Shown here in pieces: positions 1 to 8,248 of a DNA stretch of 17,602 nucleotides; within the stretch, counting starts at the first letter, position 1; each line of letters begins with the position of its first letter. The DNA is from Alphaproteobacteria bacterium (GTDB taxonomy: Bacteria > Pseudomonadota > Alphaproteobacteria > RUG11792), in the NCBI GenBank assembly GCA_025998575.1, contig BNWD01000011.1, positions 1 through 17,602 on the forward strand. The letters are read 5' to 3'. The notes under the pieces are model-generated. The model was not told the DNA's origin. It worked only from the letters and a program-made list of their open reading frames with translations, and made no database searches. The position numbers were made by a program, and so were the translations under genes.

Positions 1-3000
1 CCAGTTTTATTAGATGCGAGTTTGCAAGTTTTGGGCGCAATACTGCTTGATAATGGCACTACAGACACCTATTTACCTGTAGGATGCGATCGCTTTCAAG
101 TATACCGCCGCCCGGATAATTGTCTATGGAGTCACATACAGCTAAAATCGCTTGGGCAGCAAATAAAGGCAGATTTACAACTATTTGACGAAACTGGCGT
201 AGTAGCCGAAATAACAGGATTGACTTTACGCTATGCAAATTACTCTAAACCTGTAAAAGCAGACTTATCCAACTGGCTATATGAAGTTGCTTGGCAACCT
301 AAACCTAAAACTTTACAGCCAAAAAAAGCTGAAAATTGGTTAATATTTGCTGATAGTGAAGGGATTGCGGAAAGTTTAGCTAGTAGATTGAGGGAAAAAG
401 GCGATCGCACTGTATTAGTTTTTCCTAGTCAAGTCTACCAAAAAACAAACGAAAAACATTACATTAATCCCGCTAATCCTCAAGATTTTCAGCAGTTAGT
501 AGAGGAAATTAAGCAGCCTTTAGATAAAGTAGTGCATTTATGGAGTACGGACGAAACAAATAGCCCCCTAAATCCCCCAACCTTGGGGGACTTCAACTAC
601 TCCGATTCCCCCCAGGATTGGGGGGCTAGGGGGGCAAAAAATCTTGACGCTCAAGAAATAAGTTGCGGCAGCGTATTACACTTAGTTCAAGCGCTAAAAA
701 ATCTAAAATCGCCTCAATTGTGGCTTGTAACTAAAGCAACTCAAGCTGTAGATAATCAAACCCCTTTGCAAATACAACACTCTACTTTATGGGGATTAGG
801 GCGAGTAATTAGATTAGAATATCCCGATTTACGTTGCGTAAACTTAGACTTAGATTCTTTCGCAACGCCCGACTTATTTACAGAATTAGATTCATTAGCA
901 GACGCAGAAACCCAAATTGCTTATCGTCGGGGGATTCGTTATGTAGCAAGACTAATCCGCCGCAACACTCCTAACGCAACAGCAACCCAACTAAAAATTT
1001 CTAGCTACGGAATGCTAGATAACTTAACTTTAGTACCCGTCCAACGCCAAGCACCAAAACCTGGAGAAGTAGAAATTCAAGTTTGCGCTGTGGGAGTAAA
1101 CTTTAGAGATATTCTTAATGCTCTAGGAATGCTGCAAGAGTATTTGGAAGCAATGGGCTTTGCTAATGCGACGGATGTACCCCTAGGTGGTGAATGTACG
1201 GGGAAAATCGTTGCTGTAGGAGAGGGAGTAACAGGGCTAAAAATTGGCGATGAAGTAATTGCAGCGCAAGCATTAGGGAGTTTAAGCAGCTTTGTTACAG
1301 TTAATTCTCAGTTTGTAGTTATTAAGCCCAAACAATTAAGTTTTACTGAAGCCGCTACCGTTGCAACTACATTTTTGACCGCTAGTTATGGATTGCATTA
1401 TCTCGCAAAAATTAGATCGGGCGATCGCATTTTAATCCATTCCGCCGCCGGAGGCGTAGGACTCGCCGCAGTCCAATTAGCGCAAAAAGCTGGGGCGGAA
1501 GTTTTTGCAACCGCAAGCCCTGCAAAATGGGACTTTTTGAAGTCTATCGGCGTAAACAATATCATGAATTCCCGCACTTTGGATTTTGCCCAAGAAGTTG
1601 CAGACATGGATATTGTTTTTAATAGCTTGAATGGCGAATTTATCCCGAAAAGCCTAGAAGTTTTAGCTCCCAATGGTAGATTTGTTGAAATTGGCAAGCT
1701 GGGGATTTGGGATGAAAACCAAGTAAAACAAACTAGAGCCAATATTAGTTATTATGCTTTTGATTTACTAGATATATCGGCGCAAAATCCAGGTTTAATT
1801 GCTCAAATGCTAAAGGAATTAATGCAAAAATTCCAGCAAGGCAGTTTACAACCATTACCACATAAAGTATTCCCTATTTCTGACGCGGCGATCGCTTTTC
1901 GTTATATGGCGCAAGCCAAACATGTAGGCAAAGTAGTTATATCTTTGCCGGAAGTAAACAATCAACTAACTATTAGAGACGATTGCAGTTACCTAATTAC
2001 AGGCGGTTTGGGAGACTTGGGGTTAGAAGCTGCTAAATGGTTAATTAAGCAAGGTGCTAAACATTTAGTGTTGATGGGGCGAAATACAGAAAGAGATATT
2101 AGCCAATTAACAGGGGCTAACATAATTCAAGAAAGCCCCCTAAATCCCCCAATTCTAGGGGACTTTAACTCTAATTCTTCTCAAGAAAGTCTTTTAAATC
2201 CCCCAATTTTGGAAAGCTTTAGCTCTAATTCCCCCCAGGGTTGGGGGGCTAGGGGGGCAAAAGAGCATTTAGACAAAAAATGTAACGTTTATCTAATTGA
2301 AGCCGATGTTGCCAACCTAGAAGATGTAGAAAGAGTCTTAGGAGGTGATTTTCCCCCAGTGCGCGGCGTTATTCACGCGGCGGGGGTGCTAGATGATGGC
2401 GTATTGCAAAAGATGTCTTGGCAGCGTTTTAGTAACGTGATGAAGCCCAAAGTTAAGGGGGCTTGGAATCTGCATTTAGCAACTAAAGAAATGCCTCTAG
2501 ATTTTTTTGTCTGTTTTTCCTCTATCACGTCGCTCTTAGGTTCGCCTGGACAGGGCAATTATGCGGCGGCAAACGCTTATATGGACGCTTTAGTTCATTA
2601 TCGTCATCAATTGGAATTGCCTGGTTTAAGCGTCAATTGGGGGGCTTGGGGCAATGTAGGTATGGTAGCTCAATTAGCAGAACGCGATCGCCAAAAAATT
2701 ACCGCCCAAGGAATGGGTACTGTATCACCAGACCAAGGAATGCAGCTATTACAAGAGTTATTAGAGCAAAAAGCAATTCAAGTCGGCGTTTTTCCGGTTG
2801 ATTGGGCTAAATTTCCCTATTTATCGCCATTTTTAGAGAATGTAATCCCTACACAAACAAAAAGTAGCTCATCATCGGAGTTTGTACAGAAATTAGAACT
2901 AGCGGCAGTATGCGATCGCCAAACTATTTTATTCGATTTTGTCCGCTCTCAAATTGCCAAAGTCTTAGGTTTTAATTCGCCCGAATCTATCGAAGCAAAC

Positions 3001-4503
3001 GAAAATTTTGCCGATTTGGGTATGGATTCGCTGATGGCAGTAGAACTAAAAAATCGCCTGCAAGCTACTCTAGGCAAATCTATCGCTCAATCATTATTTT
3101 TTGACTATCCCACTCTCCAAGCGCTCGTCGAGCATCTTCTTAGGGAAGTATTATCGCTGGATGCACCACCAGAAAAACCAACAACCGAACCTGACGAACA
3201 AGTTAACAAAACTCCTCTAGTTGCAGAGATTGTGATACTTCCTGAAACAGAAACTAACGAACAAGTTATACAAACCCATGCAGATGTTGAAATTCCGCCG
3301 CAATTCTATCAATTTGCCTTATCTCCCGAATACTTAAGCATTCGCCATGACATTGAAGCAGGGCAAAAAATCGGCAATCCTTTCTTTAAAGCCCATGAAG
3401 GAATAGCAAGAGATATCACCCAAATTGAGGGAAGAAAATTAATTAATTATGCCAGCTACAACTATTTAGGGCTATCGGGAGCAAAGCAAGTTTCCCAAGC
3501 AGCGAGTAAAGCAATCAAACGCTATGGTACATCAGTCTCCGCCAGTCGGATTGTTTCGGGCGAAATCCCCCTACATCGAGAGTTAGAGCGAGAAATTGCC
3601 GACTTTTTAGGCACGGAAGATTGTATCGTCTATATTGGCGGACATACTACTAATGTGACAACTATTAGTCACCTATTCCAGAAAAACGATTTAATTGTCT
3701 ACGACGCTCTAAGTCACAACAGTATTCGTCAAGGTTGCGCGTTATCGGATGCTACAGCTATAGAGTTTCCCCATAATGATTGGCAAACTTTAGATCGCAT
3801 CCTACTAAGTCGCCGTCACCAATACGAAAAAGTTTTAATTACTGTAGAAGGTATTTATAGTACCGATGGCGATATTGCACCTTTACTGCAATTAATCGAA
3901 GTAAAAAAACGCCATAAAGCTTTTATTTTAGTAGACGAGGCGCACTCTATTGGTGTACTGGGTACTTCTGGGCGCGGTATTGGCGAATACTTCCAAGTTT
4001 CTCGCACAGATGTAGATTTGTGGATGGGGACATTGAGCAAATCTTTTGCTAGTTGCGGCGGTTATATTGCGGCTAGTCAGGAATTGGTGGAATATCTCAA
4101 ATACACCGCACCCGGCTTTGTGTTTAGCGTTGGTATGTCTCCACCTAATACGGCGGCGGCGTTAGCGGCTTTGCAACTACTGAAAAATGAGCCAAAAAGA
4201 GTTACTAAGCTGCATAAAAAAGCTAAACTTTTCTTGCAATTAGCCAAAGAGCGAGGATTTAATACGGGCGAAAGTCATAATTCGCCGATAATACCAATTA
4301 TTGTTGGCGAAGGCGATCGCGCTGTCCAGCTATCTCAACTATTATTTAAGCGCGGTATCAATGCCTTACCGATGATTTACCCTTCCGTTGCTTACAATGC
4401 TGCTCGTTTGCGCTTTTTTATTAGCTGCACTCACACCAAAAAGCAAATAGAGTTTACATTAGATGCGCTTAGTAATGCAATTTCTCTGCTTTTATGGGCG
4501 TAA
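1..4503 (+). CDS. Type I polyketide synthase fused to C-terminal alpha-oxoamine synthase (5' partial)
   Basis: The reading frame is open from base 1 and the first residues (PVLLDA) are the conserved DH-domain motif, so the start lies upstream; the TTG at 22 is not a real start. The 1500 visible residues read: DH C-terminal part (1-78); structural KR half (about 92-325); ER (about 330-655, nucleotide-binding HSAAGGVG at 480-487); catalytic KR (about 660-945, TGGLGDLG at 667-674, catalytic S841, Y854, N858); ACP (about 970-1050, phosphopantetheine Ser1010 in GMDSL); a flexible acidic linker; and a PLP alpha-oxoamine synthase of the BioF/KBL/serine palmitoyltransferase fold (about 1100-1500, VDEAH with D1312 and H1315, Schiff-base Lys1347 in TLSKS). 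The domain set implies one fully reducing extension, then release by decarboxylative condensation of the ACP-bound chain with an amino acid, giving an alpha-amino ketone. No thioesterase is seen. KS and AT must lie outside the window. The product is unknown. Confidence 0.93.
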   Translation, partial: PVLLDASLQVLGAILLDNGTTDTYLPVGCDRFQVYRRPDNCLWSHIQLKSLGQQIKADLQLFDETGVVAEITGLTLRYANYSKPVKADLSNWLYEVAWQPKPKTLQPKKAENWLIFADSEGIAESLASRLREKGDRTVLVFPSQVYQKTNEKHYINPANPQDFQQLVEEIKQPLDKVVHLWSTDETNSPLNPPTLGDFNYSDSPQDWGARGAKNLDAQEISCGSVLHLVQALKNLKSPQLWLVTKATQAVDNQTPLQIQHSTLWGLGRVIRLEYPDLRCVNLDLDSFATPDLFTELDSLADAETQIAYRRGIRYVARLIRRNTPNATATQLKISSYGMLDNLTLVPVQRQAPKPGEVEIQVCAVGVNFRDILNALGMLQEYLEAMGFANATDVPLGGECTGKIVAVGEGVTGLKIGDEVIAAQALGSLSSFVTVNSQFVVIKPKQLSFTEAATVATTFLTASYGLHYLAKIRSGDRILIHSAAGGVGLAAVQLAQKAGAEVFATASPAKWDFLKSIGVNNIMNSRTLDFAQEVADMDIVFNSLNGEFIPKSLEVLAPNGRFVEIGKLGIWDENQVKQTRANISYYAFDLLDISAQNPGLIAQMLKELMQKFQQGSLQPLPHKVFPISDAAIAFRYMAQAKHVGKVVISLPEVNNQLTIRDDCSYLITGGLGDLGLEAAKWLIKQGAKHLVLMGRNTERDISQLTGANIIQESPLNPPILGDFNSNSSQESLLNPPILESFSSNSPQGWGARGAKEHLDKKCNVYLIEADVANLEDVERVLGGDFPPVRGVIHAAGVLDDGVLQKMSWQRFSNVMKPKVKGAWNLHLATKEMPLDFFVCFSSITSLLGSPGQGNYAAANAYMDALVHYRHQLELPGLSVNWGAWGNVGMVAQLAERDRQKITAQGMGTVSPDQGMQLLQELLEQKAIQVGVFPVDWAKFPYLSPFLENVIPTQTKSSSSSEFVQKLELAAVCDRQTILFDFVRSQIAKVLGFNSPESIEANENFADLGMDSLMAVELKNRLQATLGKSIAQSLFFDYPTLQALVEHLLREVLSLDAPPEKPTTEPDEQVNKTPLVAEIVILPETETNEQVIQTHADVEIPPQFYQFALSPEYLSIRHDIEAGQKIGNPFFKAHEGIARDITQIEGRKLINYASYNYLGLSGAKQVSQAASKAIKRYGTSVSASRIVSGEIPLHRELEREIADFLGTEDCIVYIGGHTTNVTTISHLFQKNDLIVYDALSHNSIRQGCALSDATAIEFPHNDWQTLDRILLSRRHQYEKVLITVEGIYSTDGDIAPLLQLIEVKKRHKAFILVDEAHSIGVLGTSGRGIGEYFQVSRTDVDLWMGTLSKSFASCGGYIAASQELVEYLKYTAPGFVFSVGMSPPNTAAALAALQLLKNEPKRVTKLHKKAKLFLQLAKERGFNTGESHNSPIIPIIVGEGDRAVQLSQLLFKRGINALPMIYPSVAYNAARLRFFISCTHTKKQIEFTLDALSNAISLLLWA
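562..639 (+). repeat. Palindromic repeat inserted in frame in the PKS, copy 1
   Basis: A 78-base (26-codon) block begins with AGCCCCCTAAATCCCCCAA and ends with a near-inverted copy, TTGGGGGGCTAGGGGGGC. It encodes a Pro/Gly-rich segment (SPLNPPTLGDF...QDWGARGAK) with no counterpart expected in KR domains. It sits in the structural KR half between the VVHLW strand and the helix that leads to VLHLVQAL, a loop position. Elements with this CCCCC/GGGGG palindrome are common between genes in many cyanobacteria; here the frame stays open. Confidence 0.85.
2134..2262 (+). repeat. Palindromic repeat inserted in frame in the PKS, copy 2 (internally duplicated)
   Basis: This 129-base (43-codon) block has the same ends as the copy at 562-639. 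It contains a second, degenerate left arm (TTTTAAATCCCCCAATTTTGG), so it is 17 codons longer and reads SPLNPPILGDF, then LLNPPILESF, then SPQGWGARGAK. It lies in the catalytic KR after the NADPH-binding motif and the LVLMGRN strand, before the next strand (VYLIEADV), again a surface-loop position. Both copies are multiples of three and contain no stop. Confidence 0.85.
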
Positions 4504-4594
4504 AATCAAAATATATACATCGGTGAAATACTTACTACTTAATAGTCGATCAGGAAATACTGCCCTTAATTAGTGGTTAAACCTAGAGTTGCTT

Positions 4595-4855
4595 ATGATA
4601 CCACCTGATAAACCCGACTCACCTAAATCAAGTTCAGAAATTGCTAACAAGTCGATTAAACGCTTTAGTGTTGGAGTCTTAGCTGGGCTGCTGATTGCTG
4701 CACTACAATGGGGCAGCTATATTTATTTCTTTGACGAACAAATCCCTTTGTATAAAGGTATTATATTCTGCTTATTGCTATCAATTATCTGCGGACTCAT
4801 GACACTTAAATGGGGCTACAAAACTTTAGAAAGCTTGATTCAATTATTAGGATAG
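4595..4855 (+). CDS. Small two-helix membrane protein, unknown function
   Basis: This 86-residue protein has a polar, Pro/Ser-rich N-terminus of about 25 residues, followed by two hydrophobic segments (around VGVLAGLLIAALQW and GIIFCLLLSIICGLM) separated by a short charged loop. It is probably an inner-membrane or thylakoid hairpin protein. I chose the ATG at 4595, which has AGAG seven bases upstream, over an in-frame TTG two codons earlier. It lies 91 bases after the PKS and 25 bases before the glycosyltransferase on the same strand, and no terminator is visible on either side, so co-transcription is plausible. I do not recognise the family. Confidence 0.65.
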   Translation: MIPPDKPDSPKSSSEIANKSIKRFSVGVLAGLLIAALQWGSYIYFFDEQIPLYKGIIFCLLLSIICGLMTLKWGYKTLESLIQLLG

Positions 4856-4880
4856 TATTATTTAATACTTGCAGCAATTC

Positions 4881-6113
4881 ATGAAAATAGCCATTATTAG
4901 CTCTGGTTTCTTACCTGTTGTTGACGGCGTAACTGTTACGCAAATTAATCGGCTTCAGCAATTAAGTCAGTATGGACATCAACTTTTATTATTTTGTCCG
5001 GATTATAGCCAGTTAGCTAATATTTATCCCAATTGGCAAGCTTATACAGGTCATATTCTTCCTGGAGTAAGAATAGTTAATCTTAAGAGCGAGTCATTTT
5101 TAGGTTTAGATTTTGAGCGCAATGTTTCTCGAAGGTCTTACCAAGTAGTTTTACAAGAGTTGCAAAACTTTCAACCAGATATTATTCATGTAGATGAGCC
5201 AGAAAGATTGTTTACAGGATTTTTAAAGATTCCTGGAATATATTATGCTAAAAAGGCTGATATTCCATGCGTTAGTTTTTTTCATACTAATTTATTAGAG
5301 TATGGTAAGGATTATTTTAATACCCCTACAGTTATAGATCGAATTATTAGATATATTTTAAAGTTTCCTTTGACGTGGATTTATAACGCCTACGATTTAA
5401 CGCTAGTTTCAAACAGAGTTACTCAACAAAAACTTACAAAGTTAGGCATAAAAAATTTATTAAGAGAAGAATTGCTAGGCATTGATATTGCTAAGTTTTC
5501 GCCGCAACTTAGACAAACAGATTTTTTTACAAATAAGTATCAGCTTCCAAATATCGAGCAAAAAGTTAAATTAATATTTTTAGGGCGCTTAACTCTCGAT
5601 AAAGGCTGGAATTTTACTCTCGATGCGTTTACAAAAATTGCTCAAGAAGTGAATCTAGACAATATAGCTTTAATTATTGCTGGTGATGGCTCAATGCGCG
5701 ATCGCATTACCGAAAAACTAAGCGCCATAATACCCCACACTTACCTATTAGGTAGAGTTTCGCCAGACGATGTACCCGCACTACTGATTAACAGCGATAT
5801 TCACGTCACAACCTCCGAGAAAGAAACTAAAGGTTTGACAATTTTAGAAGCTTTCTCTGCCGGAATCCCAGTATTAGCGCCTCGTGCAGGCGGTGTAGTT
5901 GATAGTATCGATGATGGTGAAAATGGCTTGCTGTTTACACCGCAAGATAAAGCAGACTTTGCAAGCAAGCTCAAAACTTTAATTGATAACTCTAAATTGC
6001 GTCAGACAATGGGGATAAAAGCAAAGGAATCGGTTGCTAAATATAGTTGGGAGCAAGCAACTAAAAATTTGCTAAAAATATGGCAGCAGCAAATAGAAGA
6101 TAAAAGCAATTAA
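4881..6113 (+). CDS. GT4-type glycosyltransferase
   Basis: The protein has 410 residues and a GT-B fold with two Rossmann domains. The N-terminal domain starts with MKIAIISSGFLPVVDGVT, the usual GT4 opening with a Gly-rich acceptor-side loop. The C-terminal donor domain opens with LGRLTLDKGW and carries the E-x7-E signature at E315/E323 (KETKGLTILEAF), followed by AGIPVLAPRAGGVVDSI. These enzymes transfer a sugar from a nucleotide donor; close relatives include SqdX and PimB-like lipid glycosyltransferases, but donor and acceptor cannot be read here. The ATG at 4881 aligns with the family start; an upstream TTG adds only four residues. Its position after the PKS-AOS gene suggests, without proof, a glycolipid acceptor. 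Confidence 0.88.
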   Translation: MKIAIISSGFLPVVDGVTVTQINRLQQLSQYGHQLLLFCPDYSQLANIYPNWQAYTGHILPGVRIVNLKSESFLGLDFERNVSRRSYQVVLQELQNFQPDIIHVDEPERLFTGFLKIPGIYYAKKADIPCVSFFHTNLLEYGKDYFNTPTVIDRIIRYILKFPLTWIYNAYDLTLVSNRVTQQKLTKLGIKNLLREELLGIDIAKFSPQLRQTDFFTNKYQLPNIEQKVKLIFLGRLTLDKGWNFTLDAFTKIAQEVNLDNIALIIAGDGSMRDRITEKLSAIIPHTYLLGRVSPDDVPALLINSDIHVTTSEKETKGLTILEAFSAGIPVLAPRAGGVVDSIDDGENGLLFTPQDKADFASKLKTLIDNSKLRQTMGIKAKESVAKYSWEQATKNLLKIWQQQIEDKSN

Positions 6114-6171
6114 CTTTTGTATCAGTTAAGCTAAGTATAGCGCGATCGCTTAACTGCCAGTTATTTGACCA

Positions 6172-6777
6172 ATGCCTCTAAGATTTTCTCAAGATATTAA
6201 ATCACTATTAGAAAAATTAGCCGAGCAACCCTTAACTTTGGGAGACATTTTAGCAGAGACTTCCGAGCGGGGATTTAGCTTAGTTATTTCCTTATTAGTT
6301 TTACCCTTTTTGCTGCCTGCACCGCCAGGGCTAACAGGGCCACTAGGTACAGCTTGTATAATTTTAGCGGGACAAATGGCTTTAGGGAGGCGATCGCCTT
6401 GGCTACCGAAAAGAATTGCCAAAGTTAAGTTTCCCAATTGGTTTGTTCTAAAACTATTACAACTACTGAAAAAAGTAACGCGAGTTTTAGAAAAAATTAC
6501 TCGTCCTCGCCTTTCAAATTTAGCCCGCAGTCCTCAAGCTTGGCGGTTAAACGGCATTTGTATTGCTTGGTTATCTGTACTATTAATTTCACCAATCCCC
6601 TTTACAAATCCTATCCCAACAGTAGGAATTTTATTATTAGCCGTTGCAACTTTAGAGGCGGATGGCTTATTGATGTGTATTAGCTACGGGCTTACAATGT
6701 TAATTTCGCTATTTTTTGGATTTATTCTTTACGCAATTTGGCAAGCGCCCAGCTTACTACCAAGTTTGTTTAAATAA
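6172..6777 (+). CDS. ExoD-family exopolysaccharide synthesis membrane protein
   Basis: This 201-residue protein matches the ExoD family. It has a short cytosolic N-terminus (LAEQPLTLGDILAETSERG), a hydrophobic hairpin with the family's Pro-rich turn (LPFLLPAPPGLTGPLG), a basic amphipathic middle region, and two or three C-terminal helices (around 125-195). ExoD was described in rhizobia as needed for normal exopolysaccharide production; its biochemical role is unknown. The gene is 58 bases after the glycosyltransferase on the same strand, with a HIP1 octamer in the gap. It may close an envelope or glycolipid transcription unit, since a strong hairpin follows 30 bases downstream. Confidence 0.85.
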   Translation: MPLRFSQDIKSLLEKLAEQPLTLGDILAETSERGFSLVISLLVLPFLLPAPPGLTGPLGTACIILAGQMALGRRSPWLPKRIAKVKFPNWFVLKLLQLLKKVTRVLEKITRPRLSNLARSPQAWRLNGICIAWLSVLLISPIPFTNPIPTVGILLLAVATLEADGLLMCISYGLTMLISLFFGFILYAIWQAPSLLPSLFK

Positions 6778-6806
6778 GTTAGCATCTAACCTTGTCTTAT
6801 TTTTAG

Positions 6807-6850
6807 AGCTGAATATAGGCGTACATTAGTTTATCTGCCTATATTCAGCT
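6807..6850. terminator. Bidirectional hairpin terminator between exoD-like gene and ocp
   Basis: A perfect 14-bp stem (AGCTGAATATAGGC at 6807-6820, its complement at 6837-6850) encloses a 16-base loop. It has TTTTT on the left and AAAAA on the right, so it carries a U-tract in either direction. It lies between the convergent ends at 6777 and 6902. Confidence 0.8.
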
Positions 6851-6901
6851 AAAAATGTTGAAAGAGCCTAATTTATTGCTTCCTGAAAATCCCTAGCTAA
6901 A

Positions 6902-7864
6902 CTATCTAGGGCGTAAGTTGAGTAATTCTTGAGGCGAAGCCAACATATCAATCGCTACAAAGAAAATTTTGTTTTCAGGATTGATTAAAAAGCGCCAAGA
7001 AATATTCATCCCAACATTGACACCAAACCAAGGAGTTTGAACTACACCTGTAACTTTAACTTGCTTAGAGCCATCAGGAGCTTTTTCGCAAATACCTTGC
7101 TGGGGCATCATATTCAAACCTTGGGCTTCTTCACGCATATATTTTGCGATCGCATCTTTGCCTACAATTGGCTTTTGGAAAGGTGGCTGCAACGCACCAT
7201 CGGTTGTAAACAATTCTACCGCGCTCTTAAAGTCGTCCGCGTTCATAGCGGCAACGTAGTTTGATACCGCAGGCTCGTTAATGCCAGCAATTTCAATTTT
7301 AGTAGATGCGGGTGCTTCGCGCTCAAACATAGGTTCGGCGGCTCTTGGTTCGCTGCTAGAAGCCACATCTGTATCAAAGCCCATATCTACTACTGTGTTG
7401 CGAAGTACAGTAATTTGCTGTCCGGCATCAAGCTTTTTGATCGCGTCTAGCACTATTTGCACGCCTGGGGACATTTGATAGCCTGTGGGTACGGGAGTTA
7501 CTAACCCCTGCTTCATTAATTCCCCTAATTCGTACCAAAAAGCTAACTTGGTATTGACGCTAAAGTAACCATAGGTACGGCTAAGAGGTGTATCGGCGCG
7601 TCTAGCTAGTTCGCGCATTACCTGCATTTGATCTTCGTTAGACATTTTCTGAATGTCGTTAAGCATCCGCTCGGCAAATTGCAGGCGAGCGGCTCCAGGA
7701 GCGGCGGGAGTAATGGTCTTGCCCATTTCGGTATAGGCATACCATAGCAAGGCTAGGCGATCGTCTACGCTCAGTTGGTCGAATAGAGCGATGATGGCTG
7801 GAATCTGACTGGGGACTTGAGTGCTAGAAAATATATTTTGAGCGGACTCAATTGTATATGTCAT
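6902..7864 (-). CDS. ocp: Orange carotenoid protein (photoprotective phycobilisome quencher)
   Basis: This 320-residue protein has the two OCP domains: an all-helical N-terminal carotenoid-binding domain (about 1-165) and an NTF2-like C-terminal domain (about 196-317), joined by a linker. The carotenoid and interface residues known from Synechocystis OCP1 are kept: Y44, N104, W110, R155, then Y203, E246, W279 and W290, shifted by two because the linker is two residues longer. Blue-green light converts OCP to a red form that docks on the phycobilisome core and dissipates energy. The ATG at 7864 gives the family N-terminus (MTYTIESAQ) and has GGAG eight bases upstream; a 29-residue extension up to 7951 is possible but unlike the family. 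Residues 19 and 27, Asp and Arg at the OCP1 dimer interface, are Ser and Leu here. No gene for the fluorescence recovery protein lies nearby, so this may be an OCP2 or OCPX type. Confidence 0.95.
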   Translation of the reverse strand: MTYTIESAQNIFSSTQVPSQIPAIIALFDQLSVDDRLALLWYAYTEMGKTITPAAPGAARLQFAERMLNDIQKMSNEDQMQVMRELARRADTPLSRTYGYFSVNTKLAFWYELGELMKQGLVTPVPTGYQMSPGVQIVLDAIKKLDAGQQITVLRNTVVDMGFDTDVASSSEPRAAEPMFEREAPASTKIEIAGINEPAVSNYVAAMNADDFKSAVELFTTDGALQPPFQKPIVGKDAIAKYMREEAQGLNMMPQQGICEKAPDGSKQVKVTGVVQTPWFGVNVGMNISWRFLINPENKIFFVAIDMLASPQELLNLRPR

Positions 7865-8248
7865 TGTCGAAACTCCAGAATTACTCATTGCTTTAAAAAG
7901 TTGTAGAGGGAATATTTTGACCCATAGCCATGTTAAATTCAGGCTCTCCAACCTACATTTTTGCGGCTAGAAAGTCTTTGAATTTATAGCAAAAGTGCTT
8001 GTCAAACCTCGAAGCGCGATCGCTTGGCTATGTAAATGAATGTAACTTAAGGAATAACTTTTGTAAAGCTTTTTTAATTTTATTGTTCAAATCCAGATTT
8101 ATGCGGTAATAATTCGCGACGAGCAAAATATATTTATCGCTATCTACCATAAAAGCAAAATAGGCGTGGCTATTTAGTAAGCGATCGCGCTCAAACCTAG
8201 GCAATAATTAGCCTAAAATCTTTCTGTAAAGCTTGTAGTGACGAATAC
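7865..8248. other. 384-base intergenic region upstream of ocp
   Basis: This AT-rich region should hold the ocp promoter. It contains two HIP1 octamers (near 8017 and 8181) and a 10-base word, TGTAAAGCTT, present twice (near 8061 and 8225). A short TAGGC/GCCTA hairpin (8198-8215), just after the DUF3685 stop, lacks a U-tract and is at best a weak terminator. No confident -35/-10 pair, small ORF or RNA gene was recognised. Confidence 0.5.

Noticed and set aside
22..4503. TTG at 22 as the PKS start codon
   Set aside because: The frame is open from base 1 and the preceding codons encode the conserved DH motif, so the gene begins outside the window.
7865..7951. 29-residue N-terminal extension of the OCP
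   Set aside because: OCP proteins start with the MxxTIxSA motif found at 7864, and a GGAG ribosome site sits just before that ATG.
8198..8215. TAGGC/GCCTA hairpin as terminator of the DUF3685 gene
   Set aside because: The stem is only five base pairs and there is no U-tract in the transcribed direction.
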